Assembly (NCBI RefSeq): GCF_013001025.1
Contig: NZ_CP053021.1
Span: forward strand, 2,249,501-2,313,500
Reading direction: 5' to 3'
Source of the DNA: Sphingobium yanoikuyae
GTDB taxonomy: Bacteria > Pseudomonadota > Alphaproteobacteria > Sphingomonadales > Sphingomonadaceae
DNA: 64,000 nucleotides
In this document: in pieces, positions 17,631-27,674 of the stretch
How the letters are laid out: each line of letters begins with the position of its first letter
How positions within the stretch are numbered: the stretch's first letter is position 1
Position numbers and translations under genes: made by a program
The notes under the pieces: model-generated
The model's database searches: none
Told to the model about the DNA's origin: nothing
Seen by the model: the letters and a program-made list of their open reading frames with translations, nothing else

Positions 17631-19121
17631 TCAGTGCGGCACCGCCCCCGTCTCCACCCCGATCTTGTCGTGCAGGGCGAAGCGGTCGACGATGTCGGCG
17701 CTCGCCCGGTTATAGCCGACCACCTCGACCATGCGCCCTTCGCGCCGCAGCCGGGCGATGATCTTGTCGAGCGCGCCGACGCCCGAAATATCCCAGAAAT
17801 GCGCACCCGACACGTCGATCAGCACATGGGTCGCGCTTTCCTCGCCCGTGAAGGCGCGGGTGAAGCGGTCGACCGAGGCGAAGAAAATCTGGCCGGTGAC
17901 GCGATAGGTCTCCCGACCATCGGCCTCGCTGCGCTCCACCGCGAACATGCGCTGCACCTTGGCGGCGAAGAAGATGCCCGACAGCAGCACGCCGGTCAGC
18001 ACGCCCAGCGACAGGTCGCGGGTTGCCACCACGACCACCACCGTCGCCAGCATGACGGCCGAGGAGGTCGGCGGATGGCGCCGAAGATTGGCGATCGAGG
18101 CCCAACTGAAGGTGCCGATCGACACCATCACCATCACCGCGACCAGCGCCGGCATCGGGATGCGCCCGACCCACGGCCCCAGCACCGCCAGTAGGAACAG
18201 CAGGAAGGCGCCAGCGACGAAGGTCGACAGCCGCCCGCGCCCGCCGGACGTGACGTTGATCACCGACTGGCCGATCATCGCGCAGCCGCCCATGCCGCCG
18301 AACAGGGACGCGACGATATTCGCCCCGCCCTGCCCCATGCATTCGCGCTGCTTGTCGCTGTCGCTATCGGTCATGTCGTCGACGATCTGCGCGGTCAGCA
18401 GCGATTCGAGCAGGCCGACCGCCGCCATCGTCACTGAATAGGGCAGGATGATGCGCAGCGTGTCCCAGGTCAGCGGCACCTGCGGCAGGGCAAGGCTCGG
18501 CAGCCCTTCGGGCAGGCGCCCCATGTCGCCGACGGTATGCACCGGCAGGCCCAGGCCGATCGACAGCACGCTCAGCAGCGCGATCGCCACCAGCGGCGCC
18601 GGCACCGCCTTAGTGATCCGGGGGAAGAGATAGATGATGGCCAGCCCCCCCAGCACCATCGCATAGGTCTGCCAGCCGACATTCGTGAGCTGCGGCAGTT
18701 GCGCCATGAAGATCAGGATCGCCAGCGCATTGACGAAGCCGGTGATGACCGATCGCGACACGAACTGCATCAGCAGGTCGAGCCGCAGCAGCCCGGCGAT
18801 GATCTGCACCACGCCCATCAGGATCGTCGCGGCAAACAGATATTCGACGCCATGCTCGCGCACCAGCGGCCCGACCAGCACGGCGACGGCGGCGGTCGCG
18901 GCGGAAATCATCCCCGGCCGCCCGCCGATCAGCGCGATGGTGATGGCGATCGCCACCGAGGCATAGAGGCCGACGCGCGGATCGACCCCGGCGATGATGG
19001 AAAAGCCGATCGCTTCGGGGATCAGGGCGAGCGCGACGACGATGCCGGCCATGATGTCATGGCGCGCCGTCCGGGCGTCGCTGAACCATTGGCGGCGATA
19101 GCGGCTGAAAAATTGGGTCAT
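17631..19121 (-). CDS. SulP family anion transporter with STAS domain
   Basis: A 496-residue inner-membrane transporter of the SLC26/SulP family, which moves sulfate, bicarbonate or other anions. The start is uncertain; ATG at 19121 ([14 protein letters not shown]) is chosen, with in-frame ATGs at 19136 and 19178. About ten to twelve hydrophobic segments cover residues 25-400, including the family segments [17 protein letters not shown] and [28 protein letters not shown] domain (residues about 415-485, [21 protein letters not shown]) closes the protein. The substrate cannot be assigned. It is adjacent to a ClC gene on the same strand, both placed between trpG and trpD. Confidence 0.9.
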   Translation of the reverse strand: MTQFFSRYRRQWFSDARTARHDIMAGIVVALALIPEAIGFSIIAGVDPRVGLYASVAIAITIALIGGRPGMISAATAAVAVLVGPLVREHGVEYLFAATILMGVVQIIAGLLRLDLLMQFVSRSVITGFVNALAILIFMAQLPQLTNVGWQTYAMVLGGLAIIYLFPRITKAVPAPLVAIALLSVLSIGLGLPVHTVGDMGRLPEGLPSLALPQVPLTWDTLRIILPYSVTMAAVGLLESLLTAQIVDDMTDSDSDKQRECMGQGGANIVASLFGGMGGCAMIGQSVINVTSGGRGRLSTFVAGAFLLFLLAVLGPWVGRIPMPALVAVMVMVSIGTFSWASIANLRRHPPTSSAVMLATVVVVVATRDLSLGVLTGVLLSGIFFAAKVQRMFAVERSEADGRETYRVTGQIFFASVDRFTRAFTGEESATHVLIDVSGAHFWDISGVGALDKIIARLRREGRMVEVVGYNRASADIVDRFALHDKIGVETGAVPH

Positions 19122-19366
19122 GTCGAAAATCCACATCAGGTCACATGGCGCCAACGCGGGCGCTTGTTCGATAATCATGTGTGATGTTGTCCGGCGGATC
19201 GGCGGCCGGAATAGCCACCCGGAATTTCACCGGGTCCATGCGAATGCCGGCCTTCTACAGCCCTGCCCCGCCAATGCAACCCCGGCTCGGCCCGCGCCCT
19301 CGCCCGGACGCCCTACGGCGATATACTGTGGGAGGCCGGGTGGGGGCGCGGGCCGGTGCGGCACCG

Positions 19367-19390
19367 AAAATGCGCCCTTCCGCGCATTTT
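19367..19390 (-). terminator. terminator of the ClC gene
   Basis: A perfect 9-bp stem AAAATGCGC / GCGCATTTT with a six-base loop begins 12 bases after the ClC stop. The descending arm ends in TTTT on the minus strand. The rest of 19122-19401 holds the SulP promoter region; I see no recognised motif there. Confidence 0.7.
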
Positions 19391-19401
19391 CCAAGAAAGC
19401 C

Positions 19402-21156
19402 CTATCCCTCGCCGAACAGCGCCCGCTGCGAACTCTCAATCTCCTCGAAATAGCGCCGCCGCGCATGTTTCTCGGTTAGCACACCCAGCACGAGCCCGCT
19501 TTCGTCCACCACCGCCAGCTCGTCCGCCGCCGCCTTGTCGAACAAAGGCAGGATCGCGCGAATATCCGCGTCAGCCCGCAGCGAGATATCGGCCATCGTT
19601 GCCAGCGGCGCGATCGGCGCATCTTCCGCCAGTTCGGGGCGATAGGCCGCCGCCGTCGGCACGATGCCGCGATAGCCGCCTGCGCCGTCGATCATGATCG
19701 CCTTGCTCGCCGACCCCAGCGGCACCAGCGCACGAAACTGGCCGACATTCATCGTATCGGGCACCGACACCCAGTCGCGCCGCATCATCCGCCCGGCGGT
19801 CAGGTTCATCACCCAGCCAATGTCGCGCGGGCTGCGGATGGTCGATCCGCGCAGATGCAGCCGCCAGGTGGAGAAGGAATAGCCGAACATTTCCCGCGTC
19901 ACCGCGCTCGACAGCAGCGACGCGGTCAGCACCACGCCCATTAGCTGGAAATCATGGGTCGTCTCCAGCATCAGCAAGCCCAGCGTCATCGGCCCGCCGA
20001 CGATCGCGACGCTCAGCGCCGCCATCCCCACCAGCGCCGCATCATTGGGGTCGAGCGCCCAGCCGATCCCGATGAGGTCGACGATCTGTGCGAAAATCTG
20101 CCCCGCCAGCGATCCCAGGAACAAGGACGCGAAGAACAGCCCGCCGCGAAAGCCGAAGCTCAGCGAAATCACCGAGGCCGCGATCTTGAGGCACAGGATC
20201 ATCAGCAGCACGGTCCAGTCGGGCAGCAGGATGAGGTTGAGGTGCAGCGCGCCATGGCCCGCCGACAGCGTCTGCGGCGTCAGCCAGGCGAGCGGCATCA
20301 GCAGCACGCCGCCGATCAGCGGCCGCCACCGCCCCGGCCAGGTCCAGCCCTGCACCCGCATTTCGGCAAAGGTCACCATCCGCATGATGAATATGCCCAG
20401 CCCCGCGCACAGCAGGCCCAGCAGCGCATAGAGAAGATAGTCCGCCGTCCCCAATATCCGGTCCGCCGTGGTCGCGATCAGCCACGGCTCGACGCCCAGC
20501 GCGCGGGTCACGAACGCCGCGCTCAAGGCCGCTGCCACAACCGGCGCGATCGCGGCGGGCGTATAATGGCCTATCACGATCTCGAACGCATAGAAGGCGC
20601 CGGCCAGCGGCGCGCCGAAGGCCGCGCCCACGCCCGCCCCCGCGCCCGCACCGACCAGGGTGCGCAGATCATTGCGCCGCAGCTTCAGCCATTGGCCCAG
20701 CAGCGACGCGACGCCGCCGCCCATCTGCGCATAGGCTGCCTCCAGACCGACCGAGGCACCCGCCCCGTTCGACAGCACCGTCTGCCCGGCGATCACCAGA
20801 TTGTCGGCCATCGGGATGCGCCCGCCATGCAGCGCATTGGTCTCCACCACGTCGATCAGCGGCCGTTGCCGCCGGCGCAGCAGCCGCGCCAGCAGCACCA
20901 GCGCCAGCCCGCCCAGCGGCAGGCCCAGCAGCCGCCAGGGATGGCGGATCTCGCCCAACGCGCTCAGCCGATTGATGCTGACGCCGTAGAGCAGTTCCTG
21001 GATGCCGTGCGCCATCAGCTGCAACAGGTTCGTGATCAGCCCCGCCGCCACGCCCGCCAGTATGGCGAGCAGGATGAAGGCCGCCTCGCTCTCGCGCAAC
21101 CGGCGGCGCTGGCGGATGGCAAGGCTCCAGAACAGGGTCGACCAGGAACGGCGCAT
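19402..21156 (-). CDS. ClC-type chloride channel/antiporter with CBS domains
   Basis: A 584-residue membrane protein; ClC proteins exchange or conduct chloride and related anions. The ATG at 21156 has GGAGAAACC before it. Residues about 25-420 hold the ClC core: NGAGASVGLEAAYAQMG, GAGAGAGVGAAFGAPLAGAFYAFE and SFGFRGGLFFASLFLGS. The usual GKxGP selectivity segment reads GASVGLEAA here, so anion preference or gating may differ. Two CBS-like repeats follow (VSVPDTMNVGQF, and ADELAVVDESGLVLGVLTE near the end) that may bind nucleotides. It has its own terminator. Confidence 0.9.
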   Translation of the reverse strand: MRRSWSTLFWSLAIRQRRRLRESEAAFILLAILAGVAAGLITNLLQLMAHGIQELLYGVSINRLSALGEIRHPWRLLGLPLGGLALVLLARLLRRRQRPLIDVVETNALHGGRIPMADNLVIAGQTVLSNGAGASVGLEAAYAQMGGGVASLLGQWLKLRRNDLRTLVGAGAGAGVGAAFGAPLAGAFYAFEIVIGHYTPAAIAPVVAAALSAAFVTRALGVEPWLIATTADRILGTADYLLYALLGLLCAGLGIFIMRMVTFAEMRVQGWTWPGRWRPLIGGVLLMPLAWLTPQTLSAGHGALHLNLILLPDWTVLLMILCLKIAASVISLSFGFRGGLFFASLFLGSLAGQIFAQIVDLIGIGWALDPNDAALVGMAALSVAIVGGPMTLGLLMLETTHDFQLMGVVLTASLLSSAVTREMFGYSFSTWRLHLRGSTIRSPRDIGWVMNLTAGRMMRRDWVSVPDTMNVGQFRALVPLGSASKAIMIDGAGGYRGIVPTAAAYRPELAEDAPIAPLATMADISLRADADIRAILPLFDKAAADELAVVDESGLVLGVLTEKHARRRYFEEIESSQRALFGEG

Positions 21157-21288
21157 GGTTTCTCCGACAACGCCCCTTTGGCCTGCACGTCAAGCCAATT
21201 GCCGGGCCACGCAACAAAATTCCAATTGGCGGGCAAATAGCATGTCGCCCTCGACTTTCGCGCGCGGCCGGGACTAAAGGCTTGGCCC

Positions 21289-22281
21289 ATGACCCTGTTG
21301 CCCCATCCCAGCGCGCCCCTGGCCGCCGACGAAGCCGCCCGCGCCTTCGACCTGCTGTTCGACGCCGACCTGTCGGACGAGGCGATCGCCGGTTTCCTCG
21401 TCACCATGGCGCGGCGCGGCGAGACTGCGACGGAAATCGCCGCCGCCGCCCGCGCGATGCGCGCCCGGATGATCCCGGTCGACGCGCCCGACGGCACGAT
21501 CGACGTCTGCGGCACCGGCGGCGACGGCCATCATACGCTCAACGTCTCGACCGCCGTCAGCCTGGTGGTCGCGGCCGCCGGCGTGCCGGTCGCCAAGCAT
21601 GGCAATCGCGCCGCCTCGTCCAAGGCGGGCGCCGCCGATACGCTCGAAGCGCTGGGCCTCGATCTCGATCGCGCCGCCGCCACGGCGGAAGCGACGCTCA
21701 AGGATTTGGGCATCTGCTTCCTGTTCGCGCAAAATTATCATCCTGCGCTCAAGCGTCTCGGTCCGATCCGCCGGTCGATCGGCGAACGCACCATCTTCAA
21801 CCTGATGGGGCCGCTCGCCAATCCAGCCAATGTCCGCCGCCAACTGGTCGGCATCGCCCGTCCCGCCTATGTCCCCATCTATGCCGACGCACTGGGCCAG
21901 TTGGGCGCCACCCATGCGATGATCGTGTCGGGCGACGAGGGGCTTGACGAACTCTCGCTCGCCGGCGGCAACGACATTGCCGAGGTGACGGCCGACGGCG
22001 TCGTCGCGATGCGCCGCCTGACCGCCGCAGAACTGGGCCTTTCGACCCAGCCCGTAACCGCCATTCGCGGCGGCGACCCGACCCATAATGCCGCGGCGCT
22101 CCGTGCCCTGCTCCAGGGCGAGGCCGGCGCCTATCGCGACGCCGTGCTGCTCAACGCCGCCGCCGCTTTGGTGGTGGCTGACGCTGCCCATGATTTCCAG
22201 GAAGGCGTCGAACAGGCCGCCGAAGCGATCGACAACGGCCTTGCCAACGCGCTCCTCAATTGCTGGATTGCCTATCAATGA
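21289..22281 (+). CDS. trpD: anthranilate phosphoribosyltransferase
   Basis: A 330-residue enzyme joining anthranilate and PRPP to phosphoribosylanthranilate, the second step of tryptophan synthesis. Substrate-binding motifs are [17 protein letters not shown] (PRPP loop, about residues 76-92), [12 protein letters not shown] and the anthranilate-side segment [11 protein letters not shown]. Its stop overlaps the trpC start (ATGA), so translation is coupled. First gene of the trpD-trpC-moaC-moeA run. Confidence 0.96.
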   Translation: MTLLPHPSAPLAADEAARAFDLLFDADLSDEAIAGFLVTMARRGETATEIAAAARAMRARMIPVDAPDGTIDVCGTGGDGHHTLNVSTAVSLVVAAAGVPVAKHGNRAASSKAGAADTLEALGLDLDRAAATAEATLKDLGICFLFAQNYHPALKRLGPIRRSIGERTIFNLMGPLANPANVRRQLVGIARPAYVPIYADALGQLGATHAMIVSGDEGLDELSLAGGNDIAEVTADGVVAMRRLTAAELGLSTQPVTAIRGGDPTHNAAALRALLQGEAGAYRDAVLLNAAAALVVADAAHDFQEGVEQAAEAIDNGLANALLNCWIAYQ

Positions 22282-23069
22282 CCAACAAGCTCATCGAAAT
22301 CTGCGATTTCAAGCGCGAGGATGTCGCCCGCCGCAAGGCCGCGACGACGATCGCATCGCTCCACGTCCGCGCTAGCGAGCAGACCCCGCCGCGCGGCTTC
22401 CGCAAGGCGCTGGACGATGCCGCCCGTTCGGGCTTCGGCCTGATTGCCGAGGTGAAGAAGGCCAGCCCGTCCAAGGGGCTGATCCGCGCCGATTTCGATC
22501 CGCCAGCCCATGCCGTCGCCTATGCCGCCGGTGGCGCCGCCTGCCTTTCGGTGCTGACCGACGAACCCTATTTTCAGGGCCATGACGATTATCTGATGGC
22601 CGCCCGATCGGCCTGCGCGCTGCCGGTGCTGCGCAAGGATTTCATCGTCGATCCCTGGCAGATCCTGGAAAGCCGCGCGCTCGGCGCCGACGCGATCCTG
22701 ATCATCGTCGCCGCGCTGGAAGATAGCCAGATGCAGGAGATAGAGGATGCGGCGCTCGGCCTGGGCATGGATGCCCTGATCGAGGTGCATGACGAGGCCG
22801 AACTGGAACGTGCGCTCAAACTCCGCTCGCGCCTGATCGGCGTCAACAACCGCGACCTGCGCGATTTCAGCGTCGATTTCGCCCGCACCTATGAACTGGT
22901 GGGCAAGGCGCCCGACGGCTGCACCTTCGTCGCCGAAAGCGGCCTTGGTTCGCATGCCGACCTCACCGCCATGGCCGATCATGGCGTGCGCTACTTCCTG
23001 GTCGGCGAAACCCTGATGCGCCAGGCCGATGTCGAGGCGGCGACCCGCAACCTGCTGACCGGCGCATGA
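22278..23069 (+). CDS. trpC: indole-3-glycerol phosphate synthase
   Basis: A 263-residue (beta/alpha)8 enzyme closing the indole ring. The ATG at 22278 overlaps the trpD stop by four bases, which fixes the start against an upstream in-frame ATG. Conserved segments: [54 protein letters not shown] and FVAESGLGS, which carry the catalytic Lys and Glu residues. Monofunctional, not fused to TrpF. Its own stop overlaps moaC. Confidence 0.96.
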   Translation: MTNKLIEICDFKREDVARRKAATTIASLHVRASEQTPPRGFRKALDDAARSGFGLIAEVKKASPSKGLIRADFDPPAHAVAYAAGGAACLSVLTDEPYFQGHDDYLMAARSACALPVLRKDFIVDPWQILESRALGADAILIIVAALEDSQMQEIEDAALGLGMDALIEVHDEAELERALKLRSRLIGVNNRDLRDFSVDFARTYELVGKAPDGCTFVAESGLGSHADLTAMADHGVRYFLVGETLMRQADVEAATRNLLTGA

Positions 23070-23551
23070 CCGGCCTCACCCATCTGGACGAGGATGGCGC
23101 GGCGCGCATGGTCGATGTCTCGGCCAAGGCCGTGACCGCGCGCGAGGCGGTGGCCGCCGGCCGCATCACCATGGCGGCCGACGCCGCGCAGGCGATTGCC
23201 GCCGGCCTCGTCAAGAAGGGGGATGTGCTGGCCGTCGCCCGCGTCGCCGGCATCATGGCCGCCAAGCGCACCGCCGAACTGATCCCGCTCTGCCATCCGA
23301 TCCCGCTGAGCGCCGTCACCATCGACTTTACCCTCCGCGACGATGGCGTCACCGTCACCGCAACCGCGCGCACCGCCGGCCAGACCGGGGTGGAGATGGA
23401 GGCGCTGACCGCCGCGACTGCCGCCTTGCTCACCGTCTATGACATGGCCAAGGTGCTCGATAAGGGCATGATAATCGGCGATGTTCGCCTGCTCGCCAAG
23501 CGCGGCGGCAAGTCGGGCGACTGGACCGCGCCGGAGAGCAGCGACCGATGA
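23066..23551 (+). CDS. moaC: cyclic pyranopterin monophosphate synthase
   Basis: A 161-residue enzyme converting the MoaA product to cyclic pyranopterin in molybdenum cofactor synthesis. Conserved parts: [15 protein letters not shown] at the start, [16 protein letters not shown] (active-site Lys and His), [12 protein letters not shown] and the end-of-helix [15 protein letters not shown]. It overlaps trpC and moeA by ATGA at both ends. The MoaA partner is 31 kb away at 54668. Confidence 0.95.
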   Translation: MTGLTHLDEDGAARMVDVSAKAVTAREAVAAGRITMAADAAQAIAAGLVKKGDVLAVARVAGIMAAKRTAELIPLCHPIPLSAVTIDFTLRDDGVTVTATARTAGQTGVEMEALTAATAALLTVYDMAKVLDKGMIIGDVRLLAKRGGKSGDWTAPESSDR

Positions 23552-24732
23552 GCCTGATGCCGGTCGCGGACGCGCAGGCGCGGCTCCTTGCCCTTGCCAA
23601 TCCGTTGCCGGCCGAACATGTGCCCGTCGCCGCCTGTGCCGGTCGCTGGCTCGCCACCGACATCAGCGCACTCCGCGACCAGCCCTGGGCCGATCTTTCC
23701 GCGATGGACGGCTATGCCGTGCGCGCATCCGAAGGCGCCGGGCCGTGGCAGCTGGTCGCCACCAGCAGCGCGGGCGACGCCGATATCCCGGCCCTGCAAC
23801 CGGGCCAGGCCTGCCGCATCTTCACCGGCGCGCCCTTGCCGGCCGGCGCCGATGCGATCCTGATCCAGGAAAATGCCACGCGCGATGGCGACAAACTGAC
23901 CGCGCATGACGGCATATTGACGTCCGGCAGGCATGTCCGCCCGCTCGGCTCGGATTTCCGCGTCGACACGCTGCTGGTCAGCGCCGGCAGCCGCCTCACG
24001 CCGGGCCAGATCGCGCTTGCGGTCCTTGGCGGCCATGGCAGCCTGCCCGTCGGCGCCAGGCCCCGCATCGCCCTGCTCTCGACCGGCAATGAACTTGTCC
24101 CCCCCGGCGCGCCGACGCCGCCGGGCTATCTCCCCTCGTCCAACGCGCCGATGCTCGCCGCCCTGCTCGCCGCCCTGCCCTGCGACGTGATCGACCTTGG
24201 CATCGTGCCCGATGATCTCGCCGCCATGACGCAGGCGCTGGAACAGGCGGCACAGGCCGACATCATCGTCTCGACCGGCGGCGCCTCGGTCGGCGACCAT
24301 GACTATGTCCGCCTCGCCTTTGCGGCCGCCGGCGGCACGCTCGATTTCTACAAGATCGCGATGCGGCCGGGCAAACCGCTAATGGCCGGGCGCCTGGGGA
24401 ACGCCACCTTCCTCGGCCTGCCGGGCAATCCGGTCTCCGCTTTCGTCACCGGCACCCTCTTCCTCTGCCCGCTGGTCCGCCATCTCGCCGGATCGCGCGC
24501 GCCGCTGCCGCCGGTCGTGCAGGCCCGCCTTGCCGCCCCACTCGGCGCGACGGCGGAACGCGACGATTATCTGCGCGCCTATCGCGGCGCCGACGGCATC
24601 GTCTCGGTCACGTCGCAGGACAGCGCCGCCACCGCCGCCATGGCGCTGGCCGACTGCCTGATCCGCCGCCCGGCCGGTTCAGCCCCCGCCATTGCCGGCG
24701 ACATGGTCGACATCATCCCCCTGACCGCCTGA
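23548..24732 (+). CDS. moeA: molybdopterin molybdenumtransferase
   Basis: A 394-residue protein inserting molybdate into adenylylated molybdopterin. Domain order is the usual MoeA one: N-terminal SMDGYAVR-like segment ([11 protein letters not shown], about residue 50), [17 protein letters not shown], the MogA-like domain with [13 protein letters not shown], and [16 protein letters not shown], followed by a beta-barrel C-terminal domain. Start overlaps the moaC stop. Placing moaC-moeA behind trpDC and before lexA is an arrangement I associate with sphingomonads. Confidence 0.95.
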   Translation: MSLMPVADAQARLLALANPLPAEHVPVAACAGRWLATDISALRDQPWADLSAMDGYAVRASEGAGPWQLVATSSAGDADIPALQPGQACRIFTGAPLPAGADAILIQENATRDGDKLTAHDGILTSGRHVRPLGSDFRVDTLLVSAGSRLTPGQIALAVLGGHGSLPVGARPRIALLSTGNELVPPGAPTPPGYLPSSNAPMLAALLAALPCDVIDLGIVPDDLAAMTQALEQAAQADIIVSTGGASVGDHDYVRLAFAAAGGTLDFYKIAMRPGKPLMAGRLGNATFLGLPGNPVSAFVTGTLFLCPLVRHLAGSRAPLPPVVQARLAAPLGATAERDDYLRAYRGADGIVSVTSQDSAATAAMALADCLIRRPAGSAPAIAGDMVDIIPLTA

Positions 24733-24778
24733 CTATCTGACTGCCTGACCGGCAAAAGCGGCGCATGGCTTAACGCGC

Positions 24779-24807
24779 TTGACTTGCCCCTTTCCGTTTC
24801 CTATGCG
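24779..24807 (+). promoter_or_regulatory. lexA promoter (-35/-10)
   Basis: TTGACT at 24779-24784, a 17-base spacer, then TATGCG at 24802-24807. The SOS box starts at the last base of the -10, so bound LexA would block the promoter. Confidence 0.55.
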
Positions 24808-24821
24808 TTCTTCATTCGTTC
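24807..24821 (+). promoter_or_regulatory. SOS box (LexA operator)
   Basis: GTTC-TTCATTC-GTTC is an exact match to the alphaproteobacterial LexA operator GTTC-N7-GTTC. It lies 15 bases before the lexA start codon, showing autoregulation. Confidence 0.88.
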
Positions 24822-24836
24822 CATGGAGGACCGCCG

Positions 24837-25514
24837 ATGTTGACGCCCAAGCAGCAGGAATTGCTGAGCTTCATTCAGACCCGGCTGGAAGAAGGCGGCG
24901 TGTCCCCTTCGTTCGAGGAGATGAAGGACGCGCTCGACCTGCGCTCCAAGTCCGGCATCCACCGGCTGATCAATGCGCTGGAGGAACGGGGCTTCATCCG
25001 TCGCCTGCCCAATCGCGCCCGCGCGCTCGAAGTGCTCAAGCTGCCCGATGCGATGCACCGCGCGCCCGCGCCGGCCATTCCGACGCCCAAGATATCGGCG
25101 CCCGCCGTGCTGCTGCCGACCGCCGCCAATGACGTGATCGAAATCCCGCTGCACGGCCGCATCGCCGCCGGCGTGCCGATCGAGGCGATGGAAAGCCACA
25201 CCATGCTCTCCGTCCCCGCCGCCTTGCTCGGCTCGGGCGATCATTATGCGCTCGAAGTGTCGGGGGACTCGATGATGGAGGCCGGCATTCTCGACGGCGA
25301 CTTCGCGCTGATCCAGCGCACCGATGTCGCGCGCGAGGGCCAGATCGTCGTCGCCCTGATCGACGACGCCGAAGCGACGCTCAAATATTTCCGCCGCGAA
25401 GGATCGCGCGTCCGGCTCGATCCCGCCAATGCCGCCTATGAACCGCAGATCTATGATCCGCGCCAGGTCCGCATCCAGGGCAAGCTCGCCGGCCTGCTAC
25501 GCCGCTACAACTGA
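24837..25514 (+). CDS. lexA: SOS repressor LexA
   Basis: A 225-residue repressor that cleaves itself when RecA is activated by DNA damage. The start ATG follows TGGAGGACCGCCG. The N-terminal winged helix covers residues 1-65 ([23 protein letters not shown] is the recognition region). The Ala-Gly cleavage site is in HGRIAAGVP near residue 109. The catalytic Ser is in [10 protein letters not shown] and the Lys in [10 protein letters not shown] perfect SOS box precedes it. Its last 10 bases overlap the convergent comEC gene. Confidence 0.96.
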   Translation: MLTPKQQELLSFIQTRLEEGGVSPSFEEMKDALDLRSKSGIHRLINALEERGFIRRLPNRARALEVLKLPDAMHRAPAPAIPTPKISAPAVLLPTAANDVIEIPLHGRIAAGVPIEAMESHTMLSVPAALLGSGDHYALEVSGDSMMEAGILDGDFALIQRTDVAREGQIVVALIDDAEATLKYFRREGSRVRLDPANAAYEPQIYDPRQVRIQGKLAGLLRRYN

Positions 25515-27637
25515 CCGGCTGTTCGGGGCCGGCGGCGCACGATCCACGGATGCGCGTCGCCGGGCCGATGGACGGTGTGAACTTTGCCGCCTTCAAGGCC
25601 AATCGACAGGCCGCCGGTGCGCGACAGCAGCCGGCGGTCGATCTTCATCCAGCGCGGCCGGCACCAAAAGGGCAGGCCCCGGTCGCTGATGACGATATCC
25701 GCCGCCGCGCAATCTCGCTCCAGCACCGGCCGGTCCACCAGCATCGCATTGCGCGTCACCAGCAAATGCCAGTCGCGCCCGCCCCGTGGCAATGTCACCG
25801 CGCACAGATCGGTCGAACAGCGCGCCTGCTTCATCGTCGCGATCGCCTCCAGCGTCCCGTCATAGCCCGCGCTCTCGCTCAGCACATCGCGGACATAGTC
25901 GCCCGCCCCCTCGCGCAGCAGCGCCATCGTCCCCGCCGGTGTCCGCACCGCGACATGCCGCCCATCGCCGGTCACCACGATATCGGGCGGCGCCAGCAGC
26001 GTGATGCCGATCAGGCCGACCGCCACCGGCCCAAGCCCTAGCCAACGCCAGCGACTGCGCCAGAGCAGGCACCAGAGACCACCCGCCACGATGATCGCGA
26101 ACAACCCGCCCGGCACCGCCGGCGCCAGCATCACCGCCATCGGGCTGGCCGCCACGCCATGCGCCACCGCCAGCAACAGCGCGATCGCCTTGCCGGTCAG
26201 CCACCAGAAGGGCGTACCCAGCCCGACGAGGTCGAAGCCCAGCGCCACCGCCTCCAGCGGCATGATGACGAAGGTGGTGAGCGGGATCGCGACGAGGTTA
26301 GCTACCGCGCCCAGCAAACCTGCCTTGTGAAAATGGTAAAGCGCGATCGGCGCCAGCACCAGTTCGATGGCGAACCCCGTCAACAGCATCGCCGCCACCG
26401 TTCGCCCGGCCTTGCGCAACCAAGGCTCGTCCCGCGCCATCGCGAACCCCTTGAACCGCCGATGCTCGCCCAGCGCCACCAGCGCGACCACGGCGGCAAA
26501 GCTCATCTGGAAACTCGGCCCGATCAGCGCCTCGGGCCAGAAGACCAGCACCACCAGCGCCCCGGTCGCGACCAGCCGCAGGGTGATCGCCTCGCGCCCC
26601 AGCGCCAGCCCGCCCAGCACCAGCAGCGCCGCGATGCAGGATCGCACCGTCGGCACCTCCGCGCCCGTCAGCAGCGTATAGCCGATCCCTGCCAGCGCGC
26701 CGCCGGCCGCCGCGATCAACATCAGCGGCCAGTCCAGCGCCGCGCGCGGGATCAGCGCCAGCAGGCGCAGCAGCAGGAATATCACCGCCCCGATCAGCGC
26801 CGTCACATGCAGCCCGCTGATCGACAGAAGATGGGCAAGGCCACTGCGCCGCATCGCCTCGGCATCCGCCTCGGCAATCGCGCCCTGGTCGCCGGTCGCC
26901 AGCGCCACCGCAATCCCCGCCGGTGCGCCCGCCACCTGCCCGCCGATATGATCGAACAGCCGCGCCCGCAGCGTCGGCCCCTCGCGCGCCTGCTCCACCA
27001 TCTCGACCGGCGCCAGCGCCCGCCCGGTCGCCCCGATCCCCTGGAAATAGGCGCGTCGCGCAAAATCGAACGCCCCCGGCACGCTCGGCGGCGCGGGCGG
27101 CATCAGCCGCACACGAAAGCGCAGCACCGCCCCCTTGCCCAGCCCTTCGGGCACGTCCGCCTCCGCGATATTCACCCGGATCGCCGCGGGCAGCGCTGGC
27201 GCCGCGATCGGCCGCAAGCCCACCCGCACCATCTGTTGCGCCGGCAGCTTGGCCACCGCCGTCACGCTCCCCGTCACCTGTACGAATATGGGACGGGCCA
27301 GCGGCGGCTGCCCCAGCCAAGCCGCCTTGCCCCAGACCAGCAGGCAACCAACACAAGCCAGCAAGCCGCCCGCCACCAGCATATGCCGCGATCGCGCGCC
27401 CACCGGCAGCAATAGTGCCAGACAGGCCAGCCCCAGCGCCGCGCAGCAACAGGCCAGCCAGTCCACCGGCCCCGGCAGCACGAACCAGCCGGCAATGCCC
27501 GCGCCCAGCGCCACCGGCACCCACAAGGCGAGCTGTTCGCGCTCCACCTCCAGCCATTGTTCGATCCGCGCAAATCCATTGTGCGCAATACGCACCGTCC
27601 TGCGCCCAACGGACGTTTGTCGTGGCTCAAAAGCCAT
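25505..27637 (-). CDS. ComEC/Rec2 family DNA-uptake membrane protein
   Basis: A 710-residue inner-membrane protein of the ComEC/Rec2 family, which forms the channel for transforming DNA. The start is uncertain (ATG at 27637 or 27658). Order: N-terminal hydrophobic pairs and an OB-like domain, then the competence domain with the signature [17 protein letters not shown] (near residue 240) and about eight membrane spans. The C-terminal part should be a beta-lactamase-like nuclease domain, but no HxHxDH motif is present here, so it may be inactive. It is divergent from gltX with very little space and overlaps the lexA end. No other competence genes are in the window. Confidence 0.85.
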   Translation of the reverse strand: MAFEPRQTSVGRRTVRIAHNGFARIEQWLEVEREQLALWVPVALGAGIAGWFVLPGPVDWLACCCAALGLACLALLLPVGARSRHMLVAGGLLACVGCLLVWGKAAWLGQPPLARPIFVQVTGSVTAVAKLPAQQMVRVGLRPIAAPALPAAIRVNIAEADVPEGLGKGAVLRFRVRLMPPAPPSVPGAFDFARRAYFQGIGATGRALAPVEMVEQAREGPTLRARLFDHIGGQVAGAPAGIAVALATGDQGAIAEADAEAMRRSGLAHLLSISGLHVTALIGAVIFLLLRLLALIPRAALDWPLMLIAAAGGALAGIGYTLLTGAEVPTVRSCIAALLVLGGLALGREAITLRLVATGALVVLVFWPEALIGPSFQMSFAAVVALVALGEHRRFKGFAMARDEPWLRKAGRTVAAMLLTGFAIELVLAPIALYHFHKAGLLGAVANLVAIPLTTFVIMPLEAVALGFDLVGLGTPFWWLTGKAIALLLAVAHGVAASPMAVMLAPAVPGGLFAIIVAGGLWCLLWRSRWRWLGLGPVAVGLIGITLLAPPDIVVTGDGRHVAVRTPAGTMALLREGAGDYVRDVLSESAGYDGTLEAIATMKQARCSTDLCAVTLPRGGRDWHLLVTRNAMLVDRPVLERDCAAADIVISDRGLPFWCRPRWMKIDRRLLSRTGGLSIGLEGGKVHTVHRPGDAHPWIVRRRPRTAGQL

Positions 27638-27674
27638 GCTAGGGGGCGTCGCATCCATGGATCAGGCAGGAAGA

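Noticed and set aside
19122..19401. Fluoride or other riboswitch before the anion transporter genes
   Set aside because: I compared it with the fluoride riboswitch core from memory and found no match; only the ClC terminator hairpin is clear.
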